Below, piece by piece: positions 46,471 through 54,606 of a DNA stretch of 64,000 bases (its first letter is position 1; the number at the start of each line of letters is the position of its first letter). The stretch is from positions 16,575 through 80,574 of the forward strand of contig NZ_PDOC01000020.1 in NCBI RefSeq assembly GCF_002760655.1, written 5' to 3'. Made by a program: the position numbers and the translations under genes. The notes below the pieces were generated by a model. That model searched no databases, had not been told where the DNA came from, and saw nothing but the letters and a program-made list of their open reading frames with translations. This DNA is from Massilia eurypsychrophila. Its GTDB lineage: Bacteria > Pseudomonadota > Gammaproteobacteria > Burkholderiales > Burkholderiaceae_D.

Positions 46471-47373
46471 ATGAGTAAAGTCGGATTCGTCGGTCTTGGC
46501 ATCATGGGCTTGCCGATGGCAACCCACATCCTCAAAGGCGGGCACCAGCTGTTCGCGCACGACCACAAGCCGTTACCAAGCGACCTGGCGGCGCAAGGCG
46601 CGGTTGCCTGCGCCTCCGGCAAGGAAGTGGCGCAGCAGGCCGACATCATCATCATCATGGTGCCCGACACGCCGCACGTCGCGTCGGTGCTGTTCGACGG
46701 CGGCGGCGTGGCGCAGGGTCTGTCGGCCGGCAAGACGGTGGTCGACATGAGCTCGATCTCGCCGGTCGAGACCAAGGCGTTTGCCGCGCGCATCAACGGG
46801 CTTGGGTGCGACTATCTCGACGCGCCGGTGTCGGGCGGCGAAGTAGGGGCGCGCGCGGCCAGCCTGACCATCATGGTCGGCGGCCCTGAATCGGCGTTCG
46901 CCACCGTCAAGCCGCTGTTCGAACTGATGGGCAAGAACATCACGCTAGTGGGCGGTAACGGCGACGGCCAGACCACCAAGGTGGCCAACCAGATCATCGT
47001 CGCGCTCAATATCGAAGCGGTCGGCGAAGCGCTGCTGTTCGCCTCGCGCATGGGCGCCGATCCGGCCAAGGTGCGCCAGGCGCTGATGGGCGGCTTCGCC
47101 GCTTCGCGCATCCTCGAGGTGCACGGCGAGCGCATGATCAAGCGCACCTTCGATCCGGGCTTTCGCATCGAACTGCACCAGAAGGATCTGAACCTGGCGC
47201 TGACCAGCGCGCGCCAGGTCGGCCTGTCGCTGCCCAACACCGCCACCGCGCAGGAGCTTTTCAACACCTGCGCTGCGCACGGCGGCAAAGCATGGGATCA
47301 TTCGGCATTGGTGCGCGCGCTCGAAATCATGGCCAACTACGAAATCGGCGCGCCAGTCCCTCAATCAATATAA
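46471..47373 (+). CDS. garR: Tartronate semialdehyde reductase (2-hydroxy-3-oxopropionate reductase)
   Basis: The 300-residue protein is a beta-hydroxyacid dehydrogenase with the N-terminal NAD(P) motif KVGFVGLGIMGLPMA, the substrate motif DAPVSGGEVGARAASLTIMV, and the catalytic Lys region GDGQTTKVANQIIVALN. GFRIELHQKDLNLAL is diagnostic of the GarR/GlxR group. It reduces tartronate semialdehyde to D-glycerate. A strong ribosome-binding site (AAAGGAG) precedes it. It lies between the aldolase and the glycerate kinase genes, in pathway order. Confidence 0.93.
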   Translation: MSKVGFVGLGIMGLPMATHILKGGHQLFAHDHKPLPSDLAAQGAVACASGKEVAQQADIIIIMVPDTPHVASVLFDGGGVAQGLSAGKTVVDMSSISPVETKAFAARINGLGCDYLDAPVSGGEVGARAASLTIMVGGPESAFATVKPLFELMGKNITLVGGNGDGQTTKVANQIIVALNIEAVGEALLFASRMGADPAKVRQALMGGFAASRILEVHGERMIKRTFDPGFRIELHQKDLNLALTSARQVGLSLPNTATAQELFNTCAAHGGKAWDHSALVRALEIMANYEIGAPVPQSI

Positions 47374-47383
47374 GGAGTCGCAC

Positions 47384-48646
47384 ATGAGCGAACCACGCGT
47401 GCTGTTGCGGCAGATGTTCGATGCTGCTGTCGAAGCGGCGCAGTCGTCGCACTGCCTGCCGCCGCATCTGCCGCCGCCGCCGCGCGGACGCACGCTGGTC
47501 ATCGGCGCCGGCAAGGCCTCGGCCGAAATGGCTCGCGTGGTCGAGCAGAACTGGCCGGGCGAGTTGTCCGGACTGGTCATCACCCGTTACGGCTACTCGG
47601 CGCCGTGCGAGCGCATCGAGATCGTCGAAGCATCGCACCCGGTGCCCGACGAAGCGGGGCTCGCCGCCGCCAAACGCATCCTCGGCCTGGTCAGCGACTT
47701 GACCGCCGACGACCTGGTGATCTGCCTCATTTCCGGCGGCGGCTCGTCGCTGCTGGTGCTGCCCGGCGAAGGCCTCGACCTGGCGGTCAAGCAGGACATC
47801 AACAAGGCGCTGCTGAAAAGCGGCGCCACCATCAGCGAAATGAACTGCGTGCGCCGGCACCTCTCGAGCATCAAGGGCGGCCGGCTGGCCGCGGCTTGCC
47901 ATCCGGCCAAGGTGGTGACCTTGCTGATATCGGACGTGCCGGGGGACGATCCGGCCGACATCGCCAGCGGCCCGACCACGTTCGATCCGACTAACTGCGC
48001 CGATGCGCTGGCGATCCTGCAGCGCTATGGCATCGCGATGCCCGATGCGGTGCGCACGCTGCTCGAGAGCGGCCGCGGGGAAAGCGTCAAGCCGGGCGAT
48101 GCGCGGCTGGCCAACAGCGAAACACGCATGATCGCCACGCCGCAGATGGCGCTGGAAGCGGCGGCCGGCGTGGCGCGCGCAGCCGGCGTGCCTGTGCATA
48201 TCCTGGGCGACAGCATCGAGGGCGAGGCGCGCGACGTCGGCATCGTCATGGCCGGCGTCGCGCGCCAGGTGGTAACGCACGGCCAGCCGTTCGCCGCGCC
48301 ATGCATCCTGCTCTCCGGTGGCGAGACCACCGTCACGGTGCGCGGCGATGGGCGCGGCGGGCGCAACGTCGAATTCCTGCTGGCGCTGGGCGTGACCCTC
48401 AACGGCCTGGCCGGTGTGCATGCGATGGCGTGCGACACCGATGGCGTCGACGGCCAGGAAGAAATCGCCGGCGCCTACCTGGCGCCCGATTCGCTGGCGC
48501 GCGCGTGGGAGCAGGGCATCAAGCCGCGCGAGAGTTTGGCCAACAACGACGGCCACGGTTTTTTCGGCGCGCTTGGCGACTCGGTGATCAGCGGGCCGAC
48601 GCTCACCAACGTGAACGACTTCCGCGCGATCTACATCACCGCTTGA
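47384..48646 (+). CDS. Glycerate 2-kinase (GckA/TtuD type, MOFRL family)
   Basis: The 420-residue protein has the DUF4147 and MOFRL domains of type II glycerate kinases: TLVIGAGKASAEMARVVE, LISGGGSSLLVLPGEGL, ISEMNCVRRHLSSIKGGRLA, ISDVPGDDPADIASGPT and the C-terminal GRGGRNVEFLLAL ... MACDTDGVDG. It phosphorylates D-glycerate to 2-phosphoglycerate. Such genes are often annotated hydroxypyruvate reductase (ttuD), which is an inherited misannotation. It replaces the unrelated GarK of E. coli and finishes the glucarate pathway. AAGGAG stands before the ATG. The convergent regulator gene follows 43 bases later. Confidence 0.9.
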   Translation: MSEPRVLLRQMFDAAVEAAQSSHCLPPHLPPPPRGRTLVIGAGKASAEMARVVEQNWPGELSGLVITRYGYSAPCERIEIVEASHPVPDEAGLAAAKRILGLVSDLTADDLVICLISGGGSSLLVLPGEGLDLAVKQDINKALLKSGATISEMNCVRRHLSSIKGGRLAAACHPAKVVTLLISDVPGDDPADIASGPTTFDPTNCADALAILQRYGIAMPDAVRTLLESGRGESVKPGDARLANSETRMIATPQMALEAAAGVARAAGVPVHILGDSIEGEARDVGIVMAGVARQVVTHGQPFAAPCILLSGGETTVTVRGDGRGGRNVEFLLALGVTLNGLAGVHAMACDTDGVDGQEEIAGAYLAPDSLARAWEQGIKPRESLANNDGHGFFGALGDSVISGPTLTNVNDFRAIYITA

Positions 48647-48689
48647 TCGAGTACTTGCTGGAGTCGTGGAGCGCGCAGCCGGCGAGCTT

Positions 48690-49439
48690 CTACGCGCCGG
48701 CGCCTTCGATGAGTTCCTGCGCGCGGCGCAAGCGTTCGCGGCTGTTACTGAGGTGGGTGCGGATCGCCGCGCGCGCCGCTTCCGGATCCTGGCGCGCGAT
48801 CGCGTTATAGATATCCTCATGCTCGTTGATGACCCGGTCCATGTAGACTTTCGGATCGTCTTTCGCCAGCTTGGCCGAATTGAGCCGCGAGCGTGGAATG
48901 ATATTGGTGCCGAGGTGGCTGAGGATATCGTGGAAGTAGCGGTTGCCCGACGCCTGCGCCACCAGCAGGTGAAATTGCAGGTCGGACGGCACGGTCTCGC
49001 CACCGCTGCGCACCGACGCCTGGAACGAATCGAGCGCCTGGCGCAGCTGCTGCAGCTGAGCGTCGCTGCGGCGGATCGCGGCCAGGCCGGCGGCCTCGGT
49101 CTCGAGGCTGATGCGCAGCTCGAGCAGGGCCAGCACGTCGCGCACGGTGACGACGGTATTCGGATCGATGCCGAGCGTGTTGGCCGGCTGCGGCTCCAGC
49201 ACGAAGGTGCCGATGCCGTGGCACGTTTCAACCATGTTCGCCGCCTGCATGTGCGAGATCGCCTCGCGCACCACCGTGCGGCTGACGCCGAGAATGCGCA
49301 TGATTTCCGACTCCGTCGGCAGCTTGTCGCCCGGCTTGAGCGCGCCATCGCGGATGCTGTCGGCGATATAGGCGACAACGCCCTGGGCGAGGTTGCGATG
49401 CTTCTTGGGCGGCGCGGATGGAAGGGGAGCAGAATTCAT
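48690..49439 (-). CDS. GntR/FadR-family regulator of the glucarate operon
   Basis: The 249-residue protein has an N-terminal winged helix (VVAYIADSIRDGALKPGDKL, PTESEIMRILGVSRTVVREA, GIGTFVLEP) and a C-terminal FCD effector domain (VLALLELRISLETEAAGLAA; FHLLVAQASGNRYFHDIL). FCD regulators of this kind sense hexarates and other hydroxyacids. It lies at the far end of the gud/gar operon in convergent orientation, and a palindrome overlaps both the gudD start site and, in a wider form, its own promoter. Glucarate or a downstream intermediate as inducer is inference. Confidence 0.9.
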   Translation of the reverse strand: MNSAPLPSAPPKKHRNLAQGVVAYIADSIRDGALKPGDKLPTESEIMRILGVSRTVVREAISHMQAANMVETCHGIGTFVLEPQPANTLGIDPNTVVTVRDVLALLELRISLETEAAGLAAIRRSDAQLQQLRQALDSFQASVRSGGETVPSDLQFHLLVAQASGNRYFHDILSHLGTNIIPRSRLNSAKLAKDDPKVYMDRVINEHEDIYNAIARQDPEAARAAIRTHLSNSRERLRRAQELIEGAGA

Positions 49440-49490
49440 GGGCGAGTGGGCGGGGAAGAGTCTTTATAATTGCGGTTACCGATGCTGCCA

Positions 49491-49531
49491 ATTATACTAC
49501 GACATCGCTTGTCGGATAACTGACGACAAGC
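49491..49531 (-). promoter_or_regulatory. GntR regulator promoter with inverted repeat over the -35 region
   Basis: On the minus strand TATAAT (49496-49491) is separated by 17 bases from TTATCC (49519-49514). GCTTGTC and GACAAGC (49507-49513 and 49525-49531), spaced by 11 bases, bracket the -35. The half-site ACGACAA is shared with the gudD operator, so autoregulation is plausible. Confidence 0.45.
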
Positions 49532-49720
49532 CTCCGGCTGGCGTTTTTCAGTCCCCTACCGAAGCGCGGCGGCGTCCATTAACGAAAACATTCGTCCTCC
49601 AACAACATGATCGGCCACGTTGGCGGCGCCGGTTTTTTGCCCCAAAATAGGCCCGCGGAAAGTACAAATTCGCCGGACAAGGTACCATTGAGGTATCGGA
49701 CGTTTATTTAAGGCTTATTT

Positions 49721-50497
49721 ATGGCAAATTTTGCAACAGAACGCGTGCTCAGCGTTCACCACTGGAACGACACGCTGTTTTCGTTCACCACCACGCGCGA
49801 CGCTAGCCTGCGTTTCGAGAACGGCCATTTCGTCATGATCGGCCTGCAGGTCGACGGCAAGCCGCTGATGCGCGCCTACAGCATCGCCAGCGCCAACTAC
49901 GACGAATACCTGGAGTTTTTCAGCATCAAGGTGCCGAACGGTCCGCTGACCTCGCGCCTGCAGCACCTGGCCGTCGGCGACGAATTGCTGGTGGGACGCA
50001 AGCCGACCGGCACGCTGATCCTGCACGACCTGCTGCCCGGCAAGAACCTGTACCTGTTTGGCACCGGCACCGGCCTGGCGCCGTTCCTGTCGATCATCAA
50101 AGACCCGGAAACGTACGAGCGGTTCGAAAAAGTGATCCTGCTGCACGGCGTGCGCCAGGTCAGCGAGCTCGCCTACAAGGACGTGATCACCGACGAATTG
50201 CCGACCAATGAATTCTTCGGCGAAGACGTGCGCTCAAAACTGATCTACTACCCGACCGTCACGCGTGAGCCGTTCGTCAACCGCGGCCGCCTGACCGACC
50301 TGATCGAAAGCGGCAAGCTGTTCGAAGACATCGGCCTGCCGCCGCTCGATCCGGCCACCGATCGCGTCATGATCTGCGGCGGTCCGGCGATGCTGAAAGA
50401 TATCTGCGTACTGCTCGATGAGCGTGGCTTCAAATCCTCGCCGCACATCGGCGTGCCGGGCGACTACGTGATCGAACGGGCCTTCGTCGAAAAGTGA
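49721..50497 (+). CDS. fpr: Ferredoxin--NADP(+) reductase
   Basis: The 258-residue flavoprotein is a bacterial-type (subclass I) FNR. It has the FAD-binding RAYSIAS, the phosphate-binding GPLTSRLQHL, the NADP-binding GTGTGLAPFLSI with DPETYERF, and the CGGPAMLKD segment. It ends in the aromatic-lacking AFVEK typical of the beta-proteobacterial Fpr group. It passes electrons between NADPH and ferredoxin or flavodoxin, for iron-sulfur repair, oxidative stress and possibly P450 support. It is monocistronic; a 281-base spacer precedes it, with AAGGCTTATTT before the ATG. Confidence 0.95.
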   Translation: MANFATERVLSVHHWNDTLFSFTTTRDASLRFENGHFVMIGLQVDGKPLMRAYSIASANYDEYLEFFSIKVPNGPLTSRLQHLAVGDELLVGRKPTGTLILHDLLPGKNLYLFGTGTGLAPFLSIIKDPETYERFEKVILLHGVRQVSELAYKDVITDELPTNEFFGEDVRSKLIYYPTVTREPFVNRGRLTDLIESGKLFEDIGLPPLDPATDRVMICGGPAMLKDICVLLDERGFKSSPHIGVPGDYVIERAFVEK

Positions 50498-50576
50498 CGC
50501 ACGGCGCAGCACCTCAAGCTTGTCTCAAGCTTTAGCGTGCAACTAAACAGCGCGCATCCAACTCCAAACTGAAGGC

Positions 50577-50604
50577 ACCGGCGCATTGCGCGCCGGTCTT
50601 CTTA
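50577..50604 (+). terminator. Hairpin between fpr and gltI
   Basis: ACCGGCGC, loop ATTGC, GCGCCGGT is a perfect eight-pair stem followed by CTTCTTA. It lies 80 bases after fpr and just ahead of gltI, so it may end fpr transcription or attenuate the gltI transcript. Confidence 0.6.
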
Positions 50605-50619
50605 CGTTTGGAGATTGCC

Positions 50620-51552
50620 ATGACTCCGCTTCCTGCAATGGTTCGGGCACTGTTCGCCGCAGTCCTGCTGTGCGTCAGCGCCAGCCTGGCCCAGGCGCAG
50701 GCGCCGGGCGGCACGCTCGACAAGATCAAGAAAGCCGGCGTGGTCACGCTGGGCGTGCGCGACGGCTCGGTGCCGTTTTCCTACCTCGACGACAAGCAGC
50801 AGTACATCGGCTATTCCGTCGACCTGTGCATGCAGGTCGTTGCCGCCTTGCGCCGCGAGCTTGGCATGCCGAACCTCAAGGTGGCGATGAACCCCGTCAC
50901 CTCCGCCAATCGGATTCCGCTGATGGCGAACGGCACCATCGACCTCGAGTGCGGCTCCACCACCAACAACCTCGAACGACAGCAGCACGTGGCGTTCGCG
51001 CCGACCATGTTCGTCATCGGCAGTCGGCTGCTGTCAAAAAAAACTTCCAACATCAAGACGCTGGCCGACATGAAAGGCAAGACGCTGGTGGCCACGGCCG
51101 GCACGTCGACGCTCAAGCAGATGACGATCCTCAACAAGGAGCAGAAACTCGGCATGACGATCCTGGTCGGCAAGGACCATCCTGAATCCTTCCTCATCAT
51201 GGACACCGGCCGCGCCGTCGCGGAAGCGAACGACGATATCTTGCTGGCGGCGCAAGTGGCCAGTTCGAAAAATCCCGCTCTGTACGACATCAGCAAGACG
51301 CCGCTGTCGGTGGAACCTTACGGCATCATGATGCGCAAGGGTGACCCGGCCTTCAAGAAAGTGGTCGACGCTGCCATCGCCGGCGTCTACAAGTCGGGCC
51401 AGATCGACGCTATCTACAACAAGTGGTTCATGGCGCCGATTCCGCCGCGCCAGATCAACCTGAACTTTCCGATGCCGCCGCAGCTCAAGGCGGTGTTCGC
51501 CCAGCCTACCGATTCGGGCGACCCCGCGGTGTATGCCGCACTGGTCAAGTGA
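50620..51552 (+). CDS. gltI: Glutamate/aspartate ABC transporter substrate-binding protein
   Basis: From the ATG at 50620 (GGAG seven bases upstream; a TTG four codons earlier is less likely) the protein has 310 residues. Its signal peptide is VRALFAAVLLCVSASLAQAQ. It has the family-3 solute-binding pattern: LDKIKKAGVVTLGVRDGSVP, DLCMQVVAAL, LECGSTTNNLERQQHVAFAP and IDAIYNKWFM followed by PIPPRQINLNF, a segment characteristic of GltI. It captures acidic amino acids in the periplasm. The stop overlaps the start of the permease gene by three bases. Confidence 0.9.
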   Translation: MTPLPAMVRALFAAVLLCVSASLAQAQAPGGTLDKIKKAGVVTLGVRDGSVPFSYLDDKQQYIGYSVDLCMQVVAALRRELGMPNLKVAMNPVTSANRIPLMANGTIDLECGSTTNNLERQQHVAFAPTMFVIGSRLLSKKTSNIKTLADMKGKTLVATAGTSTLKQMTILNKEQKLGMTILVGKDHPESFLIMDTGRAVAEANDDILLAAQVASSKNPALYDISKTPLSVEPYGIMMRKGDPAFKKVVDAAIAGVYKSGQIDAIYNKWFMAPIPPRQINLNFPMPPQLKAVFAQPTDSGDPAVYAALVK

Positions 51553-52292
51553 ATTACCACTGGAACTGGGGAATTTTTTGGGAAGTGTCGCCCGATGGCG
51601 TCAGCACCTACTTCGACACGTTGATGGCGGGAACGGCATGGACGCTGGCGACGGCGCTGTCGGCCTGGGTGCTGGCGCTAGCGCTTGGCCTGGCGGTCGG
51701 CATCGCCAGGACGCTGGATAACCGGATTGTCGCGGCCTTCGGCAACACCTACGTCGAGCTGTTTCGCAATATCCCGCTGCTGGTGCAGATGTTCCTGTGG
51801 TATTTCGTGATGCCGGAAGTGTTGCCGGTGGCGGCAGGGGCTTGGCTGAAAGCGCGGCCGGATGCGGCGTTTTTCACCGCTGTCATGGCGCTGGCGTTTT
51901 TCACGTCGGCGCGGGTGGCGGTGCAGGTGAGTGCCGGCATTGAAGCGCTGCCGCGCGGGCTGAGCCAGGCAGCGACCGCCCTTGGCCTGCAGGGCGCGCA
52001 AACCTATCGCTTCATTCTGCTGCCGATCGCGTGCCGCCTGATTTTGCCGCCGCTGACGAGCGAGTTTCTCAACATCATAAAGAACAGTTCGGTCGCGCTG
52101 ACCATCGGCCTGGTCGAGCTGACGGCGAGCGCGCGCGCCATCCAGGAGTTCTCGTTCCAGGTGTTCGAAGCGTTTTCGGCGGCGACGCTCATCTACCTGG
52201 TTATCAACATGGTCGTCGCGTACCTGATGCAGCTGCTGGAGAAGCGGGTGGCGGTGCCCGGTTTCACCGTTGCCGCGGCGAAGGGGCACTGA
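51549..52292 (+). CDS. gltJ: Glutamate/aspartate ABC transporter permease
   Basis: The GTG at 51549 overlaps the gltI stop (GTGA) and yields 247 residues beginning NYHWNWGIFWEVSP, which matches the E. coli GltJ opening. It has five membrane helices and the EAA loop (ALPRGLSQAATALGLQGAQT). The ending EKRVAVPG also matches GltJ. It pairs with GltK to form the channel. Translational coupling to gltI is likely. Confidence 0.92.
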   Translation: MNYHWNWGIFWEVSPDGVSTYFDTLMAGTAWTLATALSAWVLALALGLAVGIARTLDNRIVAAFGNTYVELFRNIPLLVQMFLWYFVMPEVLPVAAGAWLKARPDAAFFTAVMALAFFTSARVAVQVSAGIEALPRGLSQAATALGLQGAQTYRFILLPIACRLILPPLTSEFLNIIKNSSVALTIGLVELTASARAIQEFSFQVFEAFSAATLIYLVINMVVAYLMQLLEKRVAVPGFTVAAAKGH

Positions 52293-52293
52293 C

Positions 52294-52986
52294 ATGTTCG
52301 CCGGCTTCGACGTCGACGTCATCGTCCGGTCGCTGGGTTACCTGTTCGGCACCGGCATGGTGTTCACGCTCAAGCTGACGGTGCTGGCGATGGCTGGTGG
52401 AATCGTGCTGGGCACGATGTTGGCGATGATGCGTTTGTCCGGCAACAGGCTCGTATCGCTGCCGGCGGCAACCTATGTCAACCTGGTGCGATCGGTGCCG
52501 CTGGTGCTGGTCATCTTCTGGTTCTACTTCCTGGTGCCGTATATTGCCGCGTGGGTGATCGGGGCCGAGCAGCCGGTCAAGGTGGGCGCATTCGCCTCGG
52601 CGCTGATCACCTTCGTCATGTTCGAGGCGGCCTACTATTGCGAGATCATGCGCAGCGGCATCCAGTCGGTGTCGCGCGGGCAGGTGCTGGCGGGCGAGGC
52701 GCTGGGGCTGACGTACGGGCAGGTGATGGGATCGATCGTGCTGCCGCAGGCGGTGCGCAACATGCTGCCGGTGCTGCTGACCCAGACCATCATCCTGTTC
52801 CAGGATGTGTCGCTGGTGTACGTGCTGTCGATCCCGGACTTTGTCGGCGCCGCCAGCAAGGTTGCGCAGCGCGACGGCCGGCTGGTCGAGATGTACCTGT
52901 TCGTTGCTGTCGTTTATTTCGTGCTGTGCTTCGCGCTGTCGCTGCTGGTGAGGCGAGTCCAGCGGCGTGTTGCAGTGCCGAGCTAG
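52294..52986 (+). CDS. gltK: Glutamate/aspartate ABC transporter permease
   Basis: The ATG one base after the gltJ stop gives 230 residues. The protein has five helices and the EAA loop with SVSRGQVLAGEALGLTYGQV. The motifs MFEAAYYCEIMRSGIQSVSR and TIILFQDVSLVYVLS match GltK closely. In the usual operon the next gene is the ATPase gltL; here the strand changes instead and no ABC ATPase follows, so the importer must borrow an ATPase encoded elsewhere or is incomplete. Confidence 0.92.
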   Translation: MFAGFDVDVIVRSLGYLFGTGMVFTLKLTVLAMAGGIVLGTMLAMMRLSGNRLVSLPAATYVNLVRSVPLVLVIFWFYFLVPYIAAWVIGAEQPVKVGAFASALITFVMFEAAYYCEIMRSGIQSVSRGQVLAGEALGLTYGQVMGSIVLPQAVRNMLPVLLTQTIILFQDVSLVYVLSIPDFVGAASKVAQRDGRLVEMYLFVAVVYFVLCFALSLLVRRVQRRVAVPS

Positions 52987-52990
52987 GCGG

Positions 52991-53212
52991 TCACGCCATT
53001 TTCGCTACTATCGAGGCATTGACTTGCTGGTTGAACACGAGCATTACATTCATAGTACGCCGCGACTCGTCTGCATCGAGAATGTACTCAGTGCAGGCGG
53101 GGCAGAATTCGCCCGTCACGTGGGGGAGAACAATAGCGTCACCCTTGTAAGAATAGATTACGTCGCGCGTGTCATGAATCAAGTCCGCGGCGTCACATTT
53201 TGGGCATCTCAT
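52991..53212 (-). CDS. Orphan MqsA/YgiT-type zinc-finger protein (73 aa)
   Basis: The ATG at 53212 follows AAGGA. The peptide MRCPKCDAADLIHDTRDVIY contains the first CxxC pair and HVTGEFCPACTEYILDADES the second, which together bind zinc in the N-terminal domain of MqsA antitoxins. The match continues to FNQQVNASIV and then stops, exactly where the DNA-binding Xre-type half of MqsA would begin. No MqsR or DUF4258 toxin gene is found beside it. It is either a truncated antitoxin or one of the stand-alone YgiT-type zinc-finger proteins that has lost its partner. It converges on gltK. Confidence 0.7.
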   Translation of the reverse strand: MRCPKCDAADLIHDTRDVIYSYKGDAIVLPHVTGEFCPACTEYILDADESRRTMNVMLVFNQQVNASIVAKMA

Positions 53213-53300
53213 ATTCAAATTTCCTTGAACGACACAGCCAGCACGTCGTCTACCATCCAATATATAACTTGCCGCCAGATTTGCTAGCAGCGGCGGATTC

Positions 53301-53337
53301 GGGGTCTGACCTCAAAGGAAAAATCGGGTCAGACCCC
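53301..53337. repeat. Eleven-pair inverted repeat (GGGGTCTGACC type)
   Basis: GGGGTCTGACC (53301-53311) and GGTCAGACCCC (53327-53337) are perfect inverted copies separated by 15 bases. The GGTCAGACCCC sequence recurs in many proteobacterial genomes as a REP-like or miniature mobile element; that knowledge is general, not checked here. It lies between the orphan zinc-finger gene and the CoA transferase gene and could also end transcription of the latter. Confidence 0.6.
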
Positions 53338-53379
53338 TGCTGCTGGGTCGGCCACCTGCTGCGTAGGCTCCTTGCCGGG

Positions 53380-54606
53380 TTACCTGGCCGTAGTCGCTTC
53401 TTCTATCACACCGGCGGCGACGAAGGCGTCGATCTCGGCGTCGCTGTAGTCGTATTCGCGCAGCAGTTCGCGCGAATGTTCGCCCAGCATCGGCGCCGGC
53501 CGGTCGATGCGGGTCGGCGTCCTGGAGAAATGGATCGGGCAGCCGAGCGCCTTTGTCGCGCCCGCCTGCGGGTGCACCAGGTCGACCACCATCTCGCGCG
53601 ACAGCGTCTGCGGATGCGTCAGCGCTTCCTCGATCGTGTGCACCGGGCCGACCGGCACGCCGGCCGCATCGAGCACCGCGATCCAGTGGGCCTTGCTGCG
53701 CGTAACGACGACTTCGTTCATGCCGGCAATTAGCGCGTCGAGGTTTTCCATGCGCGCCGAATTGGTGGCGAAGCGCGGATCCTCGCGCCATTCGTCGTGG
53801 CCGAGCGCGCCGGCGATGCGTTCCCAGTTGCCCTGGTTGGCGCCGCCGATGTTGAGCCAGCCGTCGCTGGCGCGAAACGCCTGGTAGGGCGCCGTCAGCA
53901 AGTGTGCCGAGCCGGTCGGACCGGACGACTCGCCCGTGGCAAAGTAGATCGCCGCCTGCCAATAGGTCTGCTGGATCGCCGCTTCCATCAGCGACGTGTC
54001 GACCACCTGGCCTTCGCCCGTCTTGAGCTTGTGCACGTAGGCCGCGGTGATGCCGGCCACCGCCAGGATGCCGGCGTTGATGTCGGCGATCGAGTTGCCG
54101 GTCTTGGCCGGCGCGCGGCCCGGCTCGCCCGTGACCGACATCAGCCCGGAAAAGCCTTGCGCGATCAGGTCGAAGCCTGGCTTGTCGCCGTACGGGCCGT
54201 CGCGACCATAGCCGGACACGGCGCAGTAGATCAGGCCGGGATTGACCGCGCTCAGCACGTCGTAGCCGAGGCCGAGTTTTTCCAGCGTGCCCTTACGGTA
54301 GTTTTCGGTCAGCACGTCGGCGTCCTTGACCATCCGCAGCAGGATGTCCTTGCCCAGCTGGTGCTTCAGGTTCAGCGCGATGCCGCGCTTGTTGCGGTTC
54401 AGGATCATGAACGGGGCGGAGACGCCGTTGACCCGCGGCTCGCGGTAGCCGCGCGCGTCGTCGCCGCCAGGCAGCTTTTCGACCTTGATGACGTCGGCGC
54501 CCATGTCGGCGAGCATCATGCCGCAGGTCGGGCCGGCCATGATCTGCGCCAGCTCGAGTACGCGCAGGCCGGCCAATGGCCCGGTGTGGGCACCCTTGTT
54601 GGTCAT
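53380..54606 (-). CDS. CaiB/BaiF family (class III) CoA transferase
   Basis: Starting at the ATG that overlaps the hydratase stop (TGATG), the protein has 408 residues. The class III signature is clear: GLRVLELAQIMAGPTCGMML, MGADVIKVEKLPGGDDAR, NRNKRGIALNLKH and the catalytic Asp in NSIADINAGILAVAGITAAY. These enzymes move CoA between carboxylates by a ping-pong mechanism without phosphate. The family includes formyl-CoA, succinyl-CoA:itaconate and citramalate transferases, so the acid cannot be named. It is co-transcribed with an enoyl-CoA hydratase and a dehydrogenase and should activate the substrate. Confidence 0.9.
   Translation of the reverse strand: MTNKGAHTGPLAGLRVLELAQIMAGPTCGMMLADMGADVIKVEKLPGGDDARGYREPRVNGVSAPFMILNRNKRGIALNLKHQLGKDILLRMVKDADVLTENYRKGTLEKLGLGYDVLSAVNPGLIYCAVSGYGRDGPYGDKPGFDLIAQGFSGLMSVTGEPGRAPAKTGNSIADINAGILAVAGITAAYVHKLKTGEGQVVDTSLMEAAIQQTYWQAAIYFATGESSGPTGSAHLLTAPYQAFRASDGWLNIGGANQGNWERIAGALGHDEWREDPRFATNSARMENLDALIAGMNEVVVTRSKAHWIAVLDAAGVPVGPVHTIEEALTHPQTLSREMVVDLVHPQAGATKALGCPIHFSRTPTRIDRPAPMLGEHSRELLREYDYSDAEIDAFVAAGVIEEATTAR

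Noticed and set aside
47327..49378. Long minus-strand open frame spanning the glycerate kinase and GntR regulator
   Set aside because: It is out of frame with the GntR gene and antisense to the kinase gene, both of which have clear family motifs.
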